Shown here piece by piece: positions 35,182-43,986 of a stretch of 64,000 nt of DNA; the first letter of the stretch is position 1, and each line of letters opens with the position of its first letter. The notes below the pieces were generated by a model, which saw only the letters and a program-made list of their open reading frames with translations, was not told the origin of the DNA and ran no database searches. The stretch is from JAAUTY01 sp964397305 (GTDB taxonomy: Bacteria; Cyanobacteriota; Cyanobacteriia; Cyanobacteriales; Spirulinaceae): assembly GCA_964397305.1 (NCBI GenBank), contig CAYNIP010000006.1, forward strand, positions 1 to 64,000, given 5' to 3'. The position numbers and the translations under genes were made by a program.

Positions 35182-36345
35182 CTAACTCAAGAGCGACTCG
35201 AAAACTTCTCGATGTCGTTGCAGCCAAGGTCGCAGATCGAATTTTTCGACAGCTCGCGTTCTAGCAGCTCCGGCATAGTGATGATGTTGCTCAGCAACTT
35301 GCAGTACGGCGGCGGCGAGGGCCTCAGGATCGGGCGGAAAGTCCTGCTCCCAACTCAAGGGGGCGGGCACACCGATACCGGCTTCTGTACCAACGAGTTC
35401 AGGGACACCACCACTTGCGGAGTAAACGACGGGCAAGCCGCAAGCCATCGCTTCAACAACTAGGCCGGGGCAGGGATCGTTGTACTTGGTGTGCAGGAGG
35501 ATGTGGGCTTGCTGGTAAAGGGCGGGGGCTTCGTGTTGCGTATAACCGCCGAGAAAAGTGACGCGATCGCTAATCCTGAGTTCGGCGATGAGATTCTGGA
35601 CTATCTGTTTCACCTCAGTTTCATCTGGCAGCCAGGAGAGTTTGCCAGTCACGAGCAGGTGGCTATCGGGGCGATTGCGGCTCAGCACCGCGAGCGTTTT
35701 CAAGGCTGTTGCCAAGCGATAGTACTGATACTGGCTGCCGCCTAGAAGCAAAATGAGGCGATCGCCAGCAGGAGGACGAGCAGCCGGGTTGAAGGTATTT
35801 GTATCGACGCAATTGTAGAGGATTTCATAATTGCCTTCTTGCTGCCCTAAGAAGCGGTCAGCACTAAGCTTGCAAAACTTACTTTGGTAGAACACATAAT
35901 CAGCTGCATGAAGCATTTTTGCGAGAGGTCGGTTACTTTGTTCCCAGCCAGGCCCGTGCCACCCAGGATAGGCAACACCGTTTTGATTCCAGACAAATTT
36001 AGCTCCTTTGCAGCGAGCCAGCCACAGGAGTTGGCGCGCATCTTGGGGCTTGCGACTGCTGACCATGTAGAGGATGTTGAAGCGGCGGGGGTTGTTAGGA
36101 AAGTCCGCCTGCATCCGCTGAAATTTGACGATGCCGCCGTGGGCAATTTCGCCAACTTTAGGAATATGGTCGTGACCGTAAAACACAGCTATTTTAGATA
36201 AATCGGGGGTTCCGCCGATGAGAATCCGAGTCCAGCGCTGCAAGGGTTGTACTTGCTGCATATAACGCTGTTTTGCTTGCAGCCAGTACCAAATTTTCAG
36301 AGGTATGTAAGCGATCGCAATCTTGAGGCGGCGAGGGAGTTTCAT
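35182..36345 (-). CDS. GT4-family glycosyltransferase
   Basis: The protein of about 387 residues begins MKLPRRLKIAIAYIPLKIWY, a basic and hydrophobic N-terminus suggesting membrane association, and then has the GT-B fold with LILLLGGSQYQYY, DRVTFLGGYTQHEAP and GLVVEAMACGLPVVYSASGG around the donor pocket. I choose the ATG at 36345, nine bases after the preceding stop codon; an earlier possible start would overlap the upstream gene by 43 bases. Confidence 0.85.
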   Translation of the reverse strand: MKLPRRLKIAIAYIPLKIWYWLQAKQRYMQQVQPLQRWTRILIGGTPDLSKIAVFYGHDHIPKVGEIAHGGIVKFQRMQADFPNNPRRFNILYMVSSRKPQDARQLLWLARCKGAKFVWNQNGVAYPGWHGPGWEQSNRPLAKMLHAADYVFYQSKFCKLSADRFLGQQEGNYEILYNCVDTNTFNPAARPPAGDRLILLLGGSQYQYYRLATALKTLAVLSRNRPDSHLLVTGKLSWLPDETEVKQIVQNLIAELRISDRVTFLGGYTQHEAPALYQQAHILLHTKYNDPCPGLVVEAMACGLPVVYSASGGVPELVGTEAGIGVPAPLSWEQDFPPDPEALAAAVLQVAEQHHHYAGAARTRAVEKFDLRPWLQRHREVFESLLS

Positions 36346-36353
36346 CAATCTAG

Positions 36354-37484
36354 CTAGGTAGGTAAACAAACAAATCCCCTCATAAACTGCCGCCACAGGG
36401 GGATTTGCGCTGTGTAGGAGTTGGCGGCAGCGGTTTGCAAGCCTACTTGAATTGTTCTGTTGCGCGCTGCGGTATCAGTCAGCGCATACTCTGCCCAATG
36501 CGCTAAACCTTCTACGTCCTCAACCTCAACCATCCAAGCATTAGAGCCATGTTGAACGAGATCCATAGCTTGCCCCACACGAGTTGTCACCAAGGGAATG
36601 CCGCTTGCCATTGCTTCTAAAATGGCTTTAGGGCCGCCTTCTTGGCGAGATGTGACGAGGTATAAATCGAGAGCTTGGAAAAGTTCGCCAACTTGGGGAT
36701 AATGTTCGAGCTGGTAGTGGCGATAGGGAACGCCTAAGCTCTCTAGACCTGTTTTCACGTAGCCGCGTGCAGGGCCAGAGAGGAGCACAAAAAGTTCAGG
36801 GATTTTGTTTTTGAGGAGGGCAATAGTTTTTAGGAAAACATCAGGCCCTTTGATTAATTTCGGCTTGTTCCCAGCTTTCCAACCTACGCCATCTTTCTGA
36901 AATGAACCTACGACTATAGCAGATTGAGGGATCTTGTAAGTTTGGCGGACTTGTTGGCGCGAGGCTGATGTTTGGGGAAAGAAATAATCAAGGTTGATGC
37001 CAATGGGGATGAGAAAGACTTTTTCTGGAGCAATACCGGAGCTGAGAACAATATCGCGCATTTCGGTATGGGAAACTTGCAAGCGATGAATGCGTTGGTG
37101 GTGTTTCTGCAAGCAGTAGTAGCATTCATCAAATTGCGGGGCCTCAGGCGTGTCAGGACGACCGTGAAAGTAGGCAAAGCCGACACGGTGAGTTGAGGCT
37201 CGCCAATCTGGCTCGAGTAGAGCGAATTGGCTACAGTAGAAAAGGGACTGGCGCTCTGTATAGGGAAAAAGGCGATCGCTCGCAAGCTTGATGTGGAGTT
37301 GCTGAGCAATTCTAAGGAGTTCTTGCTTTTCCCAGTCTAGGACCCAGGTAGCTGAGTCACTGGCGATTGAGAGGCGAGAGTAGGGCTGCCAGGATTTGGC
37401 GATCGCCTGGGAAACCTTGCGAGACACGACCGCAGTGGAGCGTTCGATCAGAGAGAGAGGTAAATCAGAGAGTTTCTGGGGCAT
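36354..37484 (-). CDS. GT4-family glycosyltransferase
   Basis: The 376-residue protein has a less typical N-terminal domain and a clear GT4 C-terminal domain: VVGSFQKDGVGW, KGPDVFLKTIALL, and RQEGGPKAILEAMASGIPLVTTRVGQAMDLV. The KGPDVFL phrase takes the place of the usual KGxDxLL. The start ATG at 37484 is preferred to the TTG one codon upstream; it stands nine bases after the stop of the neighbouring transferase gene. Confidence 0.83.
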   Translation of the reverse strand: MPQKLSDLPLSLIERSTAVVSRKVSQAIAKSWQPYSRLSIASDSATWVLDWEKQELLRIAQQLHIKLASDRLFPYTERQSLFYCSQFALLEPDWRASTHRVGFAYFHGRPDTPEAPQFDECYYCLQKHHQRIHRLQVSHTEMRDIVLSSGIAPEKVFLIPIGINLDYFFPQTSASRQQVRQTYKIPQSAIVVGSFQKDGVGWKAGNKPKLIKGPDVFLKTIALLKNKIPELFVLLSGPARGYVKTGLESLGVPYRHYQLEHYPQVGELFQALDLYLVTSRQEGGPKAILEAMASGIPLVTTRVGQAMDLVQHGSNAWMVEVEDVEGLAHWAEYALTDTAARNRTIQVGLQTAAANSYTAQIPLWRQFMRGFVCLPT

Positions 37485-37492
37485 CAAAACTA

Positions 37493-38494
37493 TCAGGTCG
37501 ATAATCCCATGACTTGTAAATAGCGATCGCCAACTTCCTGAAGTGTTGGCAATGAAATTTGCGCCTGATGATACTCGTATTTCTCAACCAAGGAATTGAG
37601 AGCGCAGAGAGCCTCTTCTGGCTCGCAGAAGCTGAGTCCTGCCTTGCCCGCGATTTCTGCATTGGAACCACTATCAATATAAAGAGTTACCATGCCGCAA
37701 GCGAGTGCCTCAATCAATGAGTTCGAGCAACATTCATGTTTGCTGGCGCTGATATAGATGTCATGTTGGCGTAGTAGCTCTGCCAATTGTTCCGAAGGAA
37801 CGGGAGGTAAAACGCGGATTCGCTCGAACTGAATGGGGCTACGTCCAACAAAAGTATAATCAAACCTCTGCCAGTCTAGATGTTCTTCGAGCCATTTGTA
37901 AACGGCGAAACCTTTATTGGGGTTGTCTGACCAACTGCTAGACAGGAGGCGGATTTTGCGATCGCGCCGAAAGGGCAACCGACCTCGATCGTGGAAGATA
38001 GCTGCGTTAGTCGCGTTCATAATCACTTGAGGAGATTTGAAGATTAGTCCCAGTTCCAGATGCTTCTTGAGACTGTAATGGGATTGAAAAATCGTCACAT
38101 CGGCTAACTCCTGATTGATTTGCCAGATGCGCTGGTCAGTGCCATCATCCCAATCGCGGTAGGTCTGAATCGGACCATCGACGCGGTGAACCATCCGACA
38201 CCCAGCTCGCTGAGCCCGCTTCAGTTGCTCAAAATCAAAGTTAAAAGAGTTGTACAGGCAAGCTCGCGTAGTACGGGAAATGGTGTTGTTCTCCAGTCGC
38301 AGTCCCCGCCGCTGCAACTCGTCCCACAAGGCTCGCATAAACTGATGACCGCCACCTGCTGGGGGCGGACTGAATTCATGAAAGAAGGAAATATCAGCAG
38401 GAGTTAGCCACTGCTTAAGGGTGGCTGCTTTGGTGTGCAGCACTTGGTAGGCTGCCAAGGTTTTGGATTTCGTGGTGCTGAGATAACGCTTCAA
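37493..38494 (-). CDS. GT4-like glycosyltransferase
   Basis: The 333-residue protein has AGGGHQFMRALWDELQRRG, a variant of the GGxxR.. N-terminal GT4 loop, and a donor domain with SSSWSDNPNKGFAVYKWL and ASKHECCSNSLIEALACGMV. The ECCSNSLIEALACG form suits family 4. No ATG is available near the beginning: an upstream ATG runs into a stop codon after two codons, so the start is most likely the TTG at 38494. It is the first gene of the downstream part of the glycan island, directly next to the MITE-bearing insert. Confidence 0.78.
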   Translation of the reverse strand: MKRYLSTTKSKTLAAYQVLHTKAATLKQWLTPADISFFHEFSPPPAGGGHQFMRALWDELQRRGLRLENNTISRTTRACLYNSFNFDFEQLKRAQRAGCRMVHRVDGPIQTYRDWDDGTDQRIWQINQELADVTIFQSHYSLKKHLELGLIFKSPQVIMNATNAAIFHDRGRLPFRRDRKIRLLSSSWSDNPNKGFAVYKWLEEHLDWQRFDYTFVGRSPIQFERIRVLPPVPSEQLAELLRQHDIYISASKHECCSNSLIEALACGMVTLYIDSGSNAEIAGKAGLSFCEPEEALCALNSLVEKYEYHQAQISLPTLQEVGDRYLQVMGLST

Positions 38495-38557
38495 GGGCTT
38501 ACCCTAGGTCATGCCAATAAACAAAAGCAATCCGGCTTGATGATGAGACGCTATTAA

Positions 38558-38647
38558 GGGTGCATCTCACTTTGGAGACTCCCCTTCGCCCTACTTGGGA
38601 GAAGGGGCCGGGGGATGAGGGCAAACTTGCCTAACTGAGATGCACCC
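38558..38647 (+). mobile_element. 90-bp MITE, copy B
   Basis: Terminal inverted repeats GGGTGCATCTCA (38558-38569) and TGAGATGCACCC (38636-38647) bound a 90-base non-coding element. It is a near-identical but inverted copy of the element at 41153-41242. CGCTATT occurs on both sides (38549-38555 and 38648-38654), a possible decayed target duplication. The interior contains a strong C/G-rich hairpin centred on CCCTACTTGGGAGAAGGGG. Confidence 0.88.
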
Positions 38648-38739
38648 CGCTATTCACCTGCCTAATAGAGCAGTTAGCCAAGATTGGTTTGACAATCGCT
38701 TGACTGAACACTGAAATGTCTCCACCTACTAGACAGAAC

Positions 38740-39393
38740 TTACAGTCCCTCAACAGCATCAGCATAACTGTAAACTTCAAGGCCGAGAGCCTCTGCCACT
38801 GGCAATGCATGAGGATCGACCATCGGGGAAATGACAATCTTGCGGTTAATGGTCCGCTGTTCGTGGCTGGCATAGAAATCGACCTTGCGACCAAAGCTAT
38901 ACATCCCTGCTTTATCAATCGATGACTTGATTTCACAAGCAATGACCAAGCCATTTTTGATAATCAGGTCAAGCTCTACCTGCTCGGGACGGCCAAATAC
39001 CACCCCTTCACGATCGTACAAGGTCACGTTCTGCACCTCAACCCCAAAAGACTCGGTCAAAATACCGGCTAGAGCATTACGGAAACTTACTTCCGAAGCC
39101 AAGCCCCAACGAGAGCCCAAGGCGCCGATGGTGCTCTCGAAGCGTTTATCGAGACGACGATTTTCCGCCAGTTGCTCGTCCCACTTGCGGTTCTGCTCGT
39201 CCCACTTACGGGCTTGCTCCTCGCGATCGCGTTGCAGTTCCGCTAGAATGCGGTCAAATTTACTATCTGTTTCCTGTTTGCCAGCGTAGTATTCGGAAAC
39301 TGTCCGCATGATAAAGTCCCTCACCTAGGTTTCTTGGGCAATTAACCTGGGGAGTTCTTGCTGAATGATGGCGATGACATCAGATTGCTCCAT
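38740..39393 (-). pseudogene. DUF3782-type nuclease-fold gene with in-frame stop
   Basis: Starting at the ATG at 39393, the first 22 codons (MEQSDVIAIIQQELPRLIAQ...) align with the intact paralogue at 41349-42119. Codon 23 is TAG (39325-39327) where the paralogue has CAG. The rest, 194 codons to 38740, stays open and highly similar, with the coiled-coil EQARKWDEQNRKWDEQ and the PD-(D/E)XK-like ELDLIIKNGLVIACEIKSS. A GTG directly after the stop or an ATG six codons later could restart translation, so a shortened product is possible. Only one seven-residue repeat remains, against four in the paralogue. Confidence 0.8.
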
Positions 39394-39470
39394 GACTAGG
39401 CTTGAGGATCGTTTCCTAACTGTAAAGTACTCGGCTCGCTGACTAGTGAATTGCGGGTTGGGAGCAATTG

Positions 39471-40175
39471 CTAGAGGGTGTTGGGGTCAATCCCCAGTTC
39501 TTGGAGCTTGGCGCGTAACGCTTCATTTTCCTGGGCGAGTCGCGCGGTATTGGCTTGCTCTTCCTGAACCAAGGTTTCCACGAGGGGCGGTTGCAGCACA
39601 GTGTCGATGGCCAGGGTTAACTCAGGGAATTGGGGCGATCGCAGTTGCGCTCCAATCCCATATTCCCCAACCTCGTAGCCTTCCGGCCGCTCCGGATTGC
39701 TGAAAACCAACACAACTTGGCGCTGGGGATCGATGATCCAGTATTCGGGTATGTTGCAAAGATTGTACTCAGCTCGCTTGCGAACGTAGTCGTCGCGGCG
39801 GTTGGTGCTGACAACCTCGATAACCAGAACAGGCTTCTCCTCAAAGTCGAGAATACCGGCGCCGGGGCGGGCGACGATTTGTTCCCAGAGCGATCGCGAG
39901 CAAACCGTAACATCGGGAATTCGCGACGTTGCATCTTCGGTTCGCACGCCAATACCGTTGCGGGCAACCCATGCGCTGCCGCATTCGGCGAGATGGCAAA
40001 CCAGGATGTAGGTGAGGTACGCGCAAATCGCCGTGTGGAGTCCAGAGGCTGTGGGCATGAGTTGCAGTCGGCCGCGCACGAGTTCATAGCGCCGGTCGTC
40101 GGGGAAAGCGAGGTGGCGATACTCCTCAAAGGTTAGGAGTTTGTCGGTTTGGTGCGGGGCAAGGGTGCTGGTCAT
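39471..40175 (-). CDS. Uma2-family (DUF820) putative restriction-like endonuclease
   Basis: The 234-residue protein has the DUF820 pattern: LLTFEEYRHL, DDRRYELVRGRLQLMP, ISRIPDVTV-type central Asp, and VLVIEVVSTNRRDDYVRKRAEY with the E-x-V and downstream K of the PD-(D/E)XK fold, then YWIIDPQRQ. The C-terminal part is a short coiled coil ending QELGIDPNTL. These proteins are present in dozens in cyanobacterial genomes and are of unknown role; a nuclease function is assumed from fold only. A second Uma2 gene with a similar C-terminus (LRELGLDPEDL) follows upstream. Confidence 0.8.
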   Translation of the reverse strand: MTSTLAPHQTDKLLTFEEYRHLAFPDDRRYELVRGRLQLMPTASGLHTAICAYLTYILVCHLAECGSAWVARNGIGVRTEDATSRIPDVTVCSRSLWEQIVARPGAGILDFEEKPVLVIEVVSTNRRDDYVRKRAEYNLCNIPEYWIIDPQRQVVLVFSNPERPEGYEVGEYGIGAQLRSPQFPELTLAIDTVLQPPLVETLVQEEQANTARLAQENEALRAKLQELGIDPNTL

Positions 40176-40334
40176 AGCAGCCGCGATGAGACGCTATAAA
40201 CGCAGTGTAGCGCTAACGCTCAGTTTCCGACCAATGGCTAGCAAACCATTGCTCCCACTTGTCAGCCAGCTCGGTTAGGTTGGGAATGACTGTCAGTAAC
40301 TTCAGTGAAAAGCAGAAATTGCCAACGCTACATT

Positions 40335-41099
40335 TCATGCCAGATCTTCCGGATCGAGCCCCAACTCCCGCAACTTGGCCGCTAACCGTTCAGCCTTCCG
40401 TTGCGCTGCTGCGGCTTCCTGCTGGGCCACAGCCGCTTCTCGCTGGGCCGCAGCCGCTTCTCGCTGAGCCGCCATAGCTAGCTCCTGCGCTGTTGGCAAT
40501 ACGACGCCCTCTGGCGTTGCCCAGCGCAGCCAAGTCGCTTCGATGCCGCGATAATCGCCCGACCAACGACGGAGCAGCAAACCTAGGCGATCGCTCCGCA
40601 ACCACCCCTGTTCAGTCGGAGAAATCGGCTCGTAGCGCCCGCTATGCAGCGAAAAACCTGCAAAATTCGCCGCGTTGAACGGATCGTACCAAAAATATTC
40701 GCTTACCCGCAGCTTATCTTGGTAAATCTCTTTTTTTGCGGTCTTGTCATGCTGAGCTGTGCTCGGCGAGAGCAACTCGATAACGACATCGGGCGCTTTG
40801 CCTTCTTCCCAAACCACCCAACTCTTGCGCTCGCGCTTGGGAACGCCAACGACAGCAAAAAAATCCGGGCCTTTGAAGTCCTGGTTTTTAATCTGCGCTA
40901 GGTTGAAATAGACAAACATATTGCCATTGACATAGCCATCCTCGCGAGCATCCAACCAGGTCGAAAGTCCGTCGATCAGCAAATCCATTTGCCACTTGTG
41001 CCGCTGGGTTTCCATCGGAACGCCATCGTCATAGGGTAGATCGTCCTGCGTTGGCAGAAAGAGGGGCTCGGTTGAGTGGGCGAGGGTAATCTCGGGCAT
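40335..41099 (-). CDS. Uma2-family (DUF820) protein with coiled-coil tail
   Basis: The protein of about 254 residues begins MPEITLAHSTEPLFLPTQDD. Its PD-(D/E)XK-like core reads KAPDVVIELLSPSTAQHDKTAKKEIYQDKL, with the conserved Asp, Glu and Lys, followed by VSEYFWYDP. The C-terminus is an Ala/Gln/Arg-rich coiled coil built of near-repeats of AAAQREAA. The ATG at 41099 is preferred to a start 66 bases upstream that would add a Cys/Arg-rich sequence unlike the family. The 90-bp MITE copy C inserted 53 bases upstream of this start, so it probably lies in the promoter region. Confidence 0.78.
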   Translation of the reverse strand: MPEITLAHSTEPLFLPTQDDLPYDDGVPMETQRHKWQMDLLIDGLSTWLDAREDGYVNGNMFVYFNLAQIKNQDFKGPDFFAVVGVPKRERKSWVVWEEGKAPDVVIELLSPSTAQHDKTAKKEIYQDKLRVSEYFWYDPFNAANFAGFSLHSGRYEPISPTEQGWLRSDRLGLLLRRWSGDYRGIEATWLRWATPEGVVLPTAQELAMAAQREAAAAQREAAVAQQEAAAAQRKAERLAAKLRELGLDPEDLA

Positions 41100-41144
41100 C
41101 GGTTTTAGGCAGCGAGAAACTGTTCTAACTCTGAGCTTATAGGA

Positions 41145-41152
41145 CAGATAGT
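41145..41152 (+). repeat. 8-bp target site duplication, left copy
   Basis: CAGATAGT directly adjoins the left end of the MITE at 41153 and is repeated at 41243-41250 on the other side. Confidence 0.85.
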
Positions 41153-41242
41153 GGGTGCATCTCAATTAGGCAAGTTTACCCTCATCCCCTGGCCCCTTCT
41201 CCCAAGTAGGGCGAAGGGGAGTCTCCAAAGTGAGATGTACCC
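41153..41242 (+). mobile_element. 90-bp MITE, copy C, with target duplication
   Basis: GGGTGCATCTCA (41153-41164) and TGAGATGTACCC (41231-41242) are 12-base inverted ends differing in one position. The exact 8-base duplication CAGATAGT on both sides shows it arrived by transposition. The element is 90 bases long, the same as copy B at 38558-38647, and has no reading frame, so a transposase must act in trans. It lies between the intact DUF3782 gene and a Uma2 gene. Confidence 0.92.
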
Positions 41243-41348
41243 CAGATAGTTGCCCAAGGCTCTTGGTTGACCTGAACATTAACAGGAGCGAAATTAACCG
41301 AGTAAAACAAGCAATCTAGGGAACTTGAATCTGCAACCTAGATGCTGC

Positions 41349-42119
41349 TTAAAGCCCCTCTACAGCATCGGCATAGCTATAGACTTCAATACCAAGAGCC
41401 TCTGCTACTGGCAACGCCCGGCGATCGACCATCGGAGAGATAACAATCTTGCGGCTAATCCCTCGCTGTTCGCGGCTAGTATAGAAATCGACCTTGCGAC
41501 CAAAGCTATACATCCCTGCTTTATCGATGGATGACTTGATTTCACAAACAATCGTCAGACCATTTCTAATAATCAGGTCAAGCTCCACCTGCTCGGGACG
41601 GCCAAAGACCTCCCCCTCATGGTCATACAAGGTCAGATTCAACACTTCAACCCCAAAAGATTCGGTCAAAATACCCGCTAGGGCGTTACGAAAACTCGCC
41701 TCTGAGTACAGGCCCCAACGAGAACCCAGAGCGCCCATGGTGCTATCAAACCGTTTATCAAGGCGACGATTTTCCGCCAGTTGCTCGTCCCACTTGCGGG
41801 CTTGCTCCTCGCGGTCTCGTCGCAGTTCCGCTAGGTGCTCGTCCCATTTGCGGTTCTGTTCCGCCCACTTCTGGTTTTGCTCGTTCCACTTCTGGTTTTG
41901 CTCGTTCCACTTGCGGTTTTGCTCGTCCCACTTGCGGGCTTGCTCCTCGCGGTCTCGTTGCAGTTCTGCCAGAATGCGGTCAAATTTGCTATCCGTTTCC
42001 TGTCTGCCAGCGTAGTACTCGGAGACTGTTCGCAGGATAAAGTCTCTCACCTGGGGTTCCTGGGCGAGCAACTTGGGGAGTTCTTGCTGAATGATGGCGA
42101 TGACGTCGGCTTGCTCCAT
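41349..42119 (-). CDS. DUF3782-type PD-(D/E)XK nuclease-fold protein with heptad repeats
   Basis: The 256-residue protein starts MEQADVIAIIQQELPKLLAQ. Residues 45-120 form a coiled coil that includes four seven-residue units W-x-E-Q-N-x-K at 64-91, encoded by 21-base repeats (41847-41930). The C-terminal half holds the nuclease-like core: GLYSEASFRNALAGIL, ELDLIIRNGLTIVCEIKSS (Asp and E-x-K of the PD-(D/E)XK fold) and KIVISPMVDRRALPVAEALG. Cyanobacterial genomes carry many such genes near MITEs; biological role is unknown. Its broken sister is at 38740-39393. Confidence 0.8.
   Translation of the reverse strand: MEQADVIAIIQQELPKLLAQEPQVRDFILRTVSEYYAGRQETDSKFDRILAELQRDREEQARKWDEQNRKWNEQNQKWNEQNQKWAEQNRKWDEHLAELRRDREEQARKWDEQLAENRRLDKRFDSTMGALGSRWGLYSEASFRNALAGILTESFGVEVLNLTLYDHEGEVFGRPEQVELDLIIRNGLTIVCEIKSSIDKAGMYSFGRKVDFYTSREQRGISRKIVISPMVDRRALPVAEALGIEVYSYADAVEGL
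41847..41930 (-). repeat. four in-frame 21-bp repeats (coiled-coil heptads)
   Basis: Four successive 21-base units encode WDEQNRK, WNEQNQK, WNEQNQK and WAEQNRK. The paralogous pseudogene at 38740-39393 has only one such unit, so the number of units has changed by slippage or recombination without shifting the frame. Confidence 0.85.
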
Positions 42120-42283
42120 GACCCGGTTTTGGATCGTGCCCTACTATTATAGGCGCGATATTTCAGGTCTCTTGGGGCGATTTAGCCAGCTAATCCAGTG
42201 ATGCTAGTCCAAGACCCGCCAACCAGTTGGCTGTCCGCGCCTGAAATCAACGCTTTGGTGGCGGGTCCAGGCCGGAACTGTTG

Positions 42284-43111
42284 TCACTCGTTTGGTTTCT
42301 GGGCGATCGCCAAAATCATGTGCGCGACCAAATGAGTTGGCAACAGCTTGGCGAGCAAAAATCTAACGGGTCGGTTGAACCAGCCTAATTGGGGCAGATC
42401 GAGGCTAAACATGCGGCTGAGTCCTTGTTCGCGCCCGATAGGCTGAATCTTTAGGACTTTGAAGCTCTCAATTGCCAGTTCTCGCTCTAGCTCTGGTATC
42501 GTTAGCCGCCACTGGTAAAACCGCATTGGTTGTGCATAGCCTTTTTGCGGATCGTATGTTTCATCCCAGTGTTGCAATGTTCTGGAATCTCGAAGAATAT
42601 GCCGCCAGTTTTGGTAGGGGACGCTAATAAATAAAAAGCCACCCGGTCTTAGGATACGGTAAGCTTCGCGGATACAGTCGCCTAAGCCGTTCTCAAAGTG
42701 CTCGAAAGTTCCCCAAGAGAAGTAAGCGTCGAAAGCATTATCTTCAAAGCTGGTGTTGCGAATGTCGCCACAAATAAACTGACGATCTGGGAACAACGAT
42801 TGCAGGCGGTTAATGGTGCTTTGGCTAAGATCTATGCCTGTGACATCAAAGCCGCGATCGCTCAGAAAAATTGTCCATTCTCCCAAACCGCAGCCACCAT
42901 CAAGAATTTTGCTGCTAGGCGACAGGCATGACAAGGAAGGGTTAATGAGCTTATACTCCTCTCTTTCGATAACCAAGTTGGCATCTGGCAGATCTTTAAA
43001 GTTGTCCCACTTCTGAGACCAAAATTGTTCAACAAGGCTGCTCTCATCAACATGGTGGGACTCTTGCTCTACACCAAGATAATCTTTTTTCATGGCTGAA
43101 ATACCCAGCAT
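42284..43111 (-). CDS. class I SAM-dependent methyltransferase
   Basis: The 275-residue enzyme has an N-terminal helix region (VEQFWSQKWDNFKDLPDANL) and a classical methyltransferase domain: SKILDGGCGLGEWTIFL, VTGIDLSQSTINRL, FICGDIRNTSF, FDAYFSWGTFEHFENG and AYRILRPGGFLFISVPY. The tail (PVRFLLAKLLPTHLVAHMILAIAQK) is amphipathic and may touch the membrane. Two starts are possible, 43111 (MLGISAM) and 43093 (MKKDYLG); neither has an ideal ribosome site. It belongs to the glycan island, five bases after the gene upstream. Confidence 0.8.
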   Translation of the reverse strand: MLGISAMKKDYLGVEQESHHVDESSLVEQFWSQKWDNFKDLPDANLVIEREEYKLINPSLSCLSPSSKILDGGCGLGEWTIFLSDRGFDVTGIDLSQSTINRLQSLFPDRQFICGDIRNTSFEDNAFDAYFSWGTFEHFENGLGDCIREAYRILRPGGFLFISVPYQNWRHILRDSRTLQHWDETYDPQKGYAQPMRFYQWRLTIPELERELAIESFKVLKIQPIGREQGLSRMFSLDLPQLGWFNRPVRFLLAKLLPTHLVAHMILAIAQKPNE

Positions 43112-43116
43112 CCTTT

Positions 43117-43986
43117 CTAAGATTTAAGAAGATGATTGAAGCTCAAAGACTTAGACCAATTACCAGATATAACTGCTACAATTACGCCGGTAAAACACAG
43201 AGTGAAACGATCGGCTATCTTTCCACTCCAATAACTTTTCATGTGAAGTCTTGATATTGCCGTTACCCAGTGAGTGATTAGCCTTTTGACTCTAGTTTCG
43301 GCAGAATCTTTGCTGCTAATATTCTTATTTCCTCCACGATAGAACTCTGAAATCCAGGGACTCTCACAATAGCTCTCTGCCAAAAAGCCAAAGCAATCAG
43401 ATTTATCAATTGCAAACTGCCATTTTGCACAAGTAGCCCGCAAACTCCAATTTCCAAAACCTACTGTTAAACTCAGTGGATCCCAAAAGATCTCAAAGCC
43501 ACCAATTAATTCCAACGAAAGGCGCGTAGTCGCAAAAAAAGAACCACGCACTGCATCGTGTTCAAATCTCTGATTCGGCGGCTTCCAGCGAGCATGTGCA
43601 TAGGATTGAGGTGTCTCCATGGGCCATTTTGTAGGTGACGCCACTCTACCGTTACCTACAACGGAATGCTTTTGTAAAAGTTCGAGGCAGGCTTGGACAA
43701 ATCCAGTGCCTTTGATTTCCAAATCGTCGTGCATGAAGAAAATATAATCAAAGTTTCGCCACTTGCCCAAATCCAGAAATTGCTGATAGCAACCCCAATC
43801 ATAGCCAAGGTTGGGCTGAACTATAACATTTTTAGTCTCAACGTAATTGTAAAGCCAGTCAGGGATGTCTTGATTTGGCTTGTGAGAAATCACGAATAGG
43901 GTGGCTCCTTCAATAAGTTTCAATTTCTGATAAATCTCAGGATAACTGTAGTGCCAACCTGTTATACAAAATGCCAGTTTATTCAT
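43117..43986 (-). CDS. glycosyltransferase-like protein (GT-A candidate)
   Basis: The product of about 289 residues begins MNKLAFCITGWHYSYPEIYQ and has NLGYDWGCYQQFLDLGKWRNFDYIFFMHDDLEI. The NxGYDWGCY...HDD pattern recalls the rhamnan synthesis RgpF-type and related GT-A proteins, with HDD as the metal motif. GGFEIFWDPLSLTVGFGNWSLRA may be the acceptor part. Family assignment is not firm. The ATG at 43986 lies inside an eight-base overlap with the upstream gene. Base composition here is more AT-rich than the chromosome flank. Confidence 0.6.
   Translation of the reverse strand: MNKLAFCITGWHYSYPEIYQKLKLIEGATLFVISHKPNQDIPDWLYNYVETKNVIVQPNLGYDWGCYQQFLDLGKWRNFDYIFFMHDDLEIKGTGFVQACLELLQKHSVVGNGRVASPTKWPMETPQSYAHARWKPPNQRFEHDAVRGSFFATTRLSLELIGGFEIFWDPLSLTVGFGNWSLRATCAKWQFAIDKSDCFGFLAESYCESPWISEFYRGGNKNISSKDSAETRVKRLITHWVTAISRLHMKSYWSGKIADRFTLCFTGVIVAVISGNWSKSLSFNHLLKS

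Noticed and set aside
38541..40200. Shared GATGAGACGCTAT at 38543 and 40189 as ends of a mobile unit
   Set aside because: Only 13 bases match, in the same orientation, with no inverted ends or duplications near the second copy.
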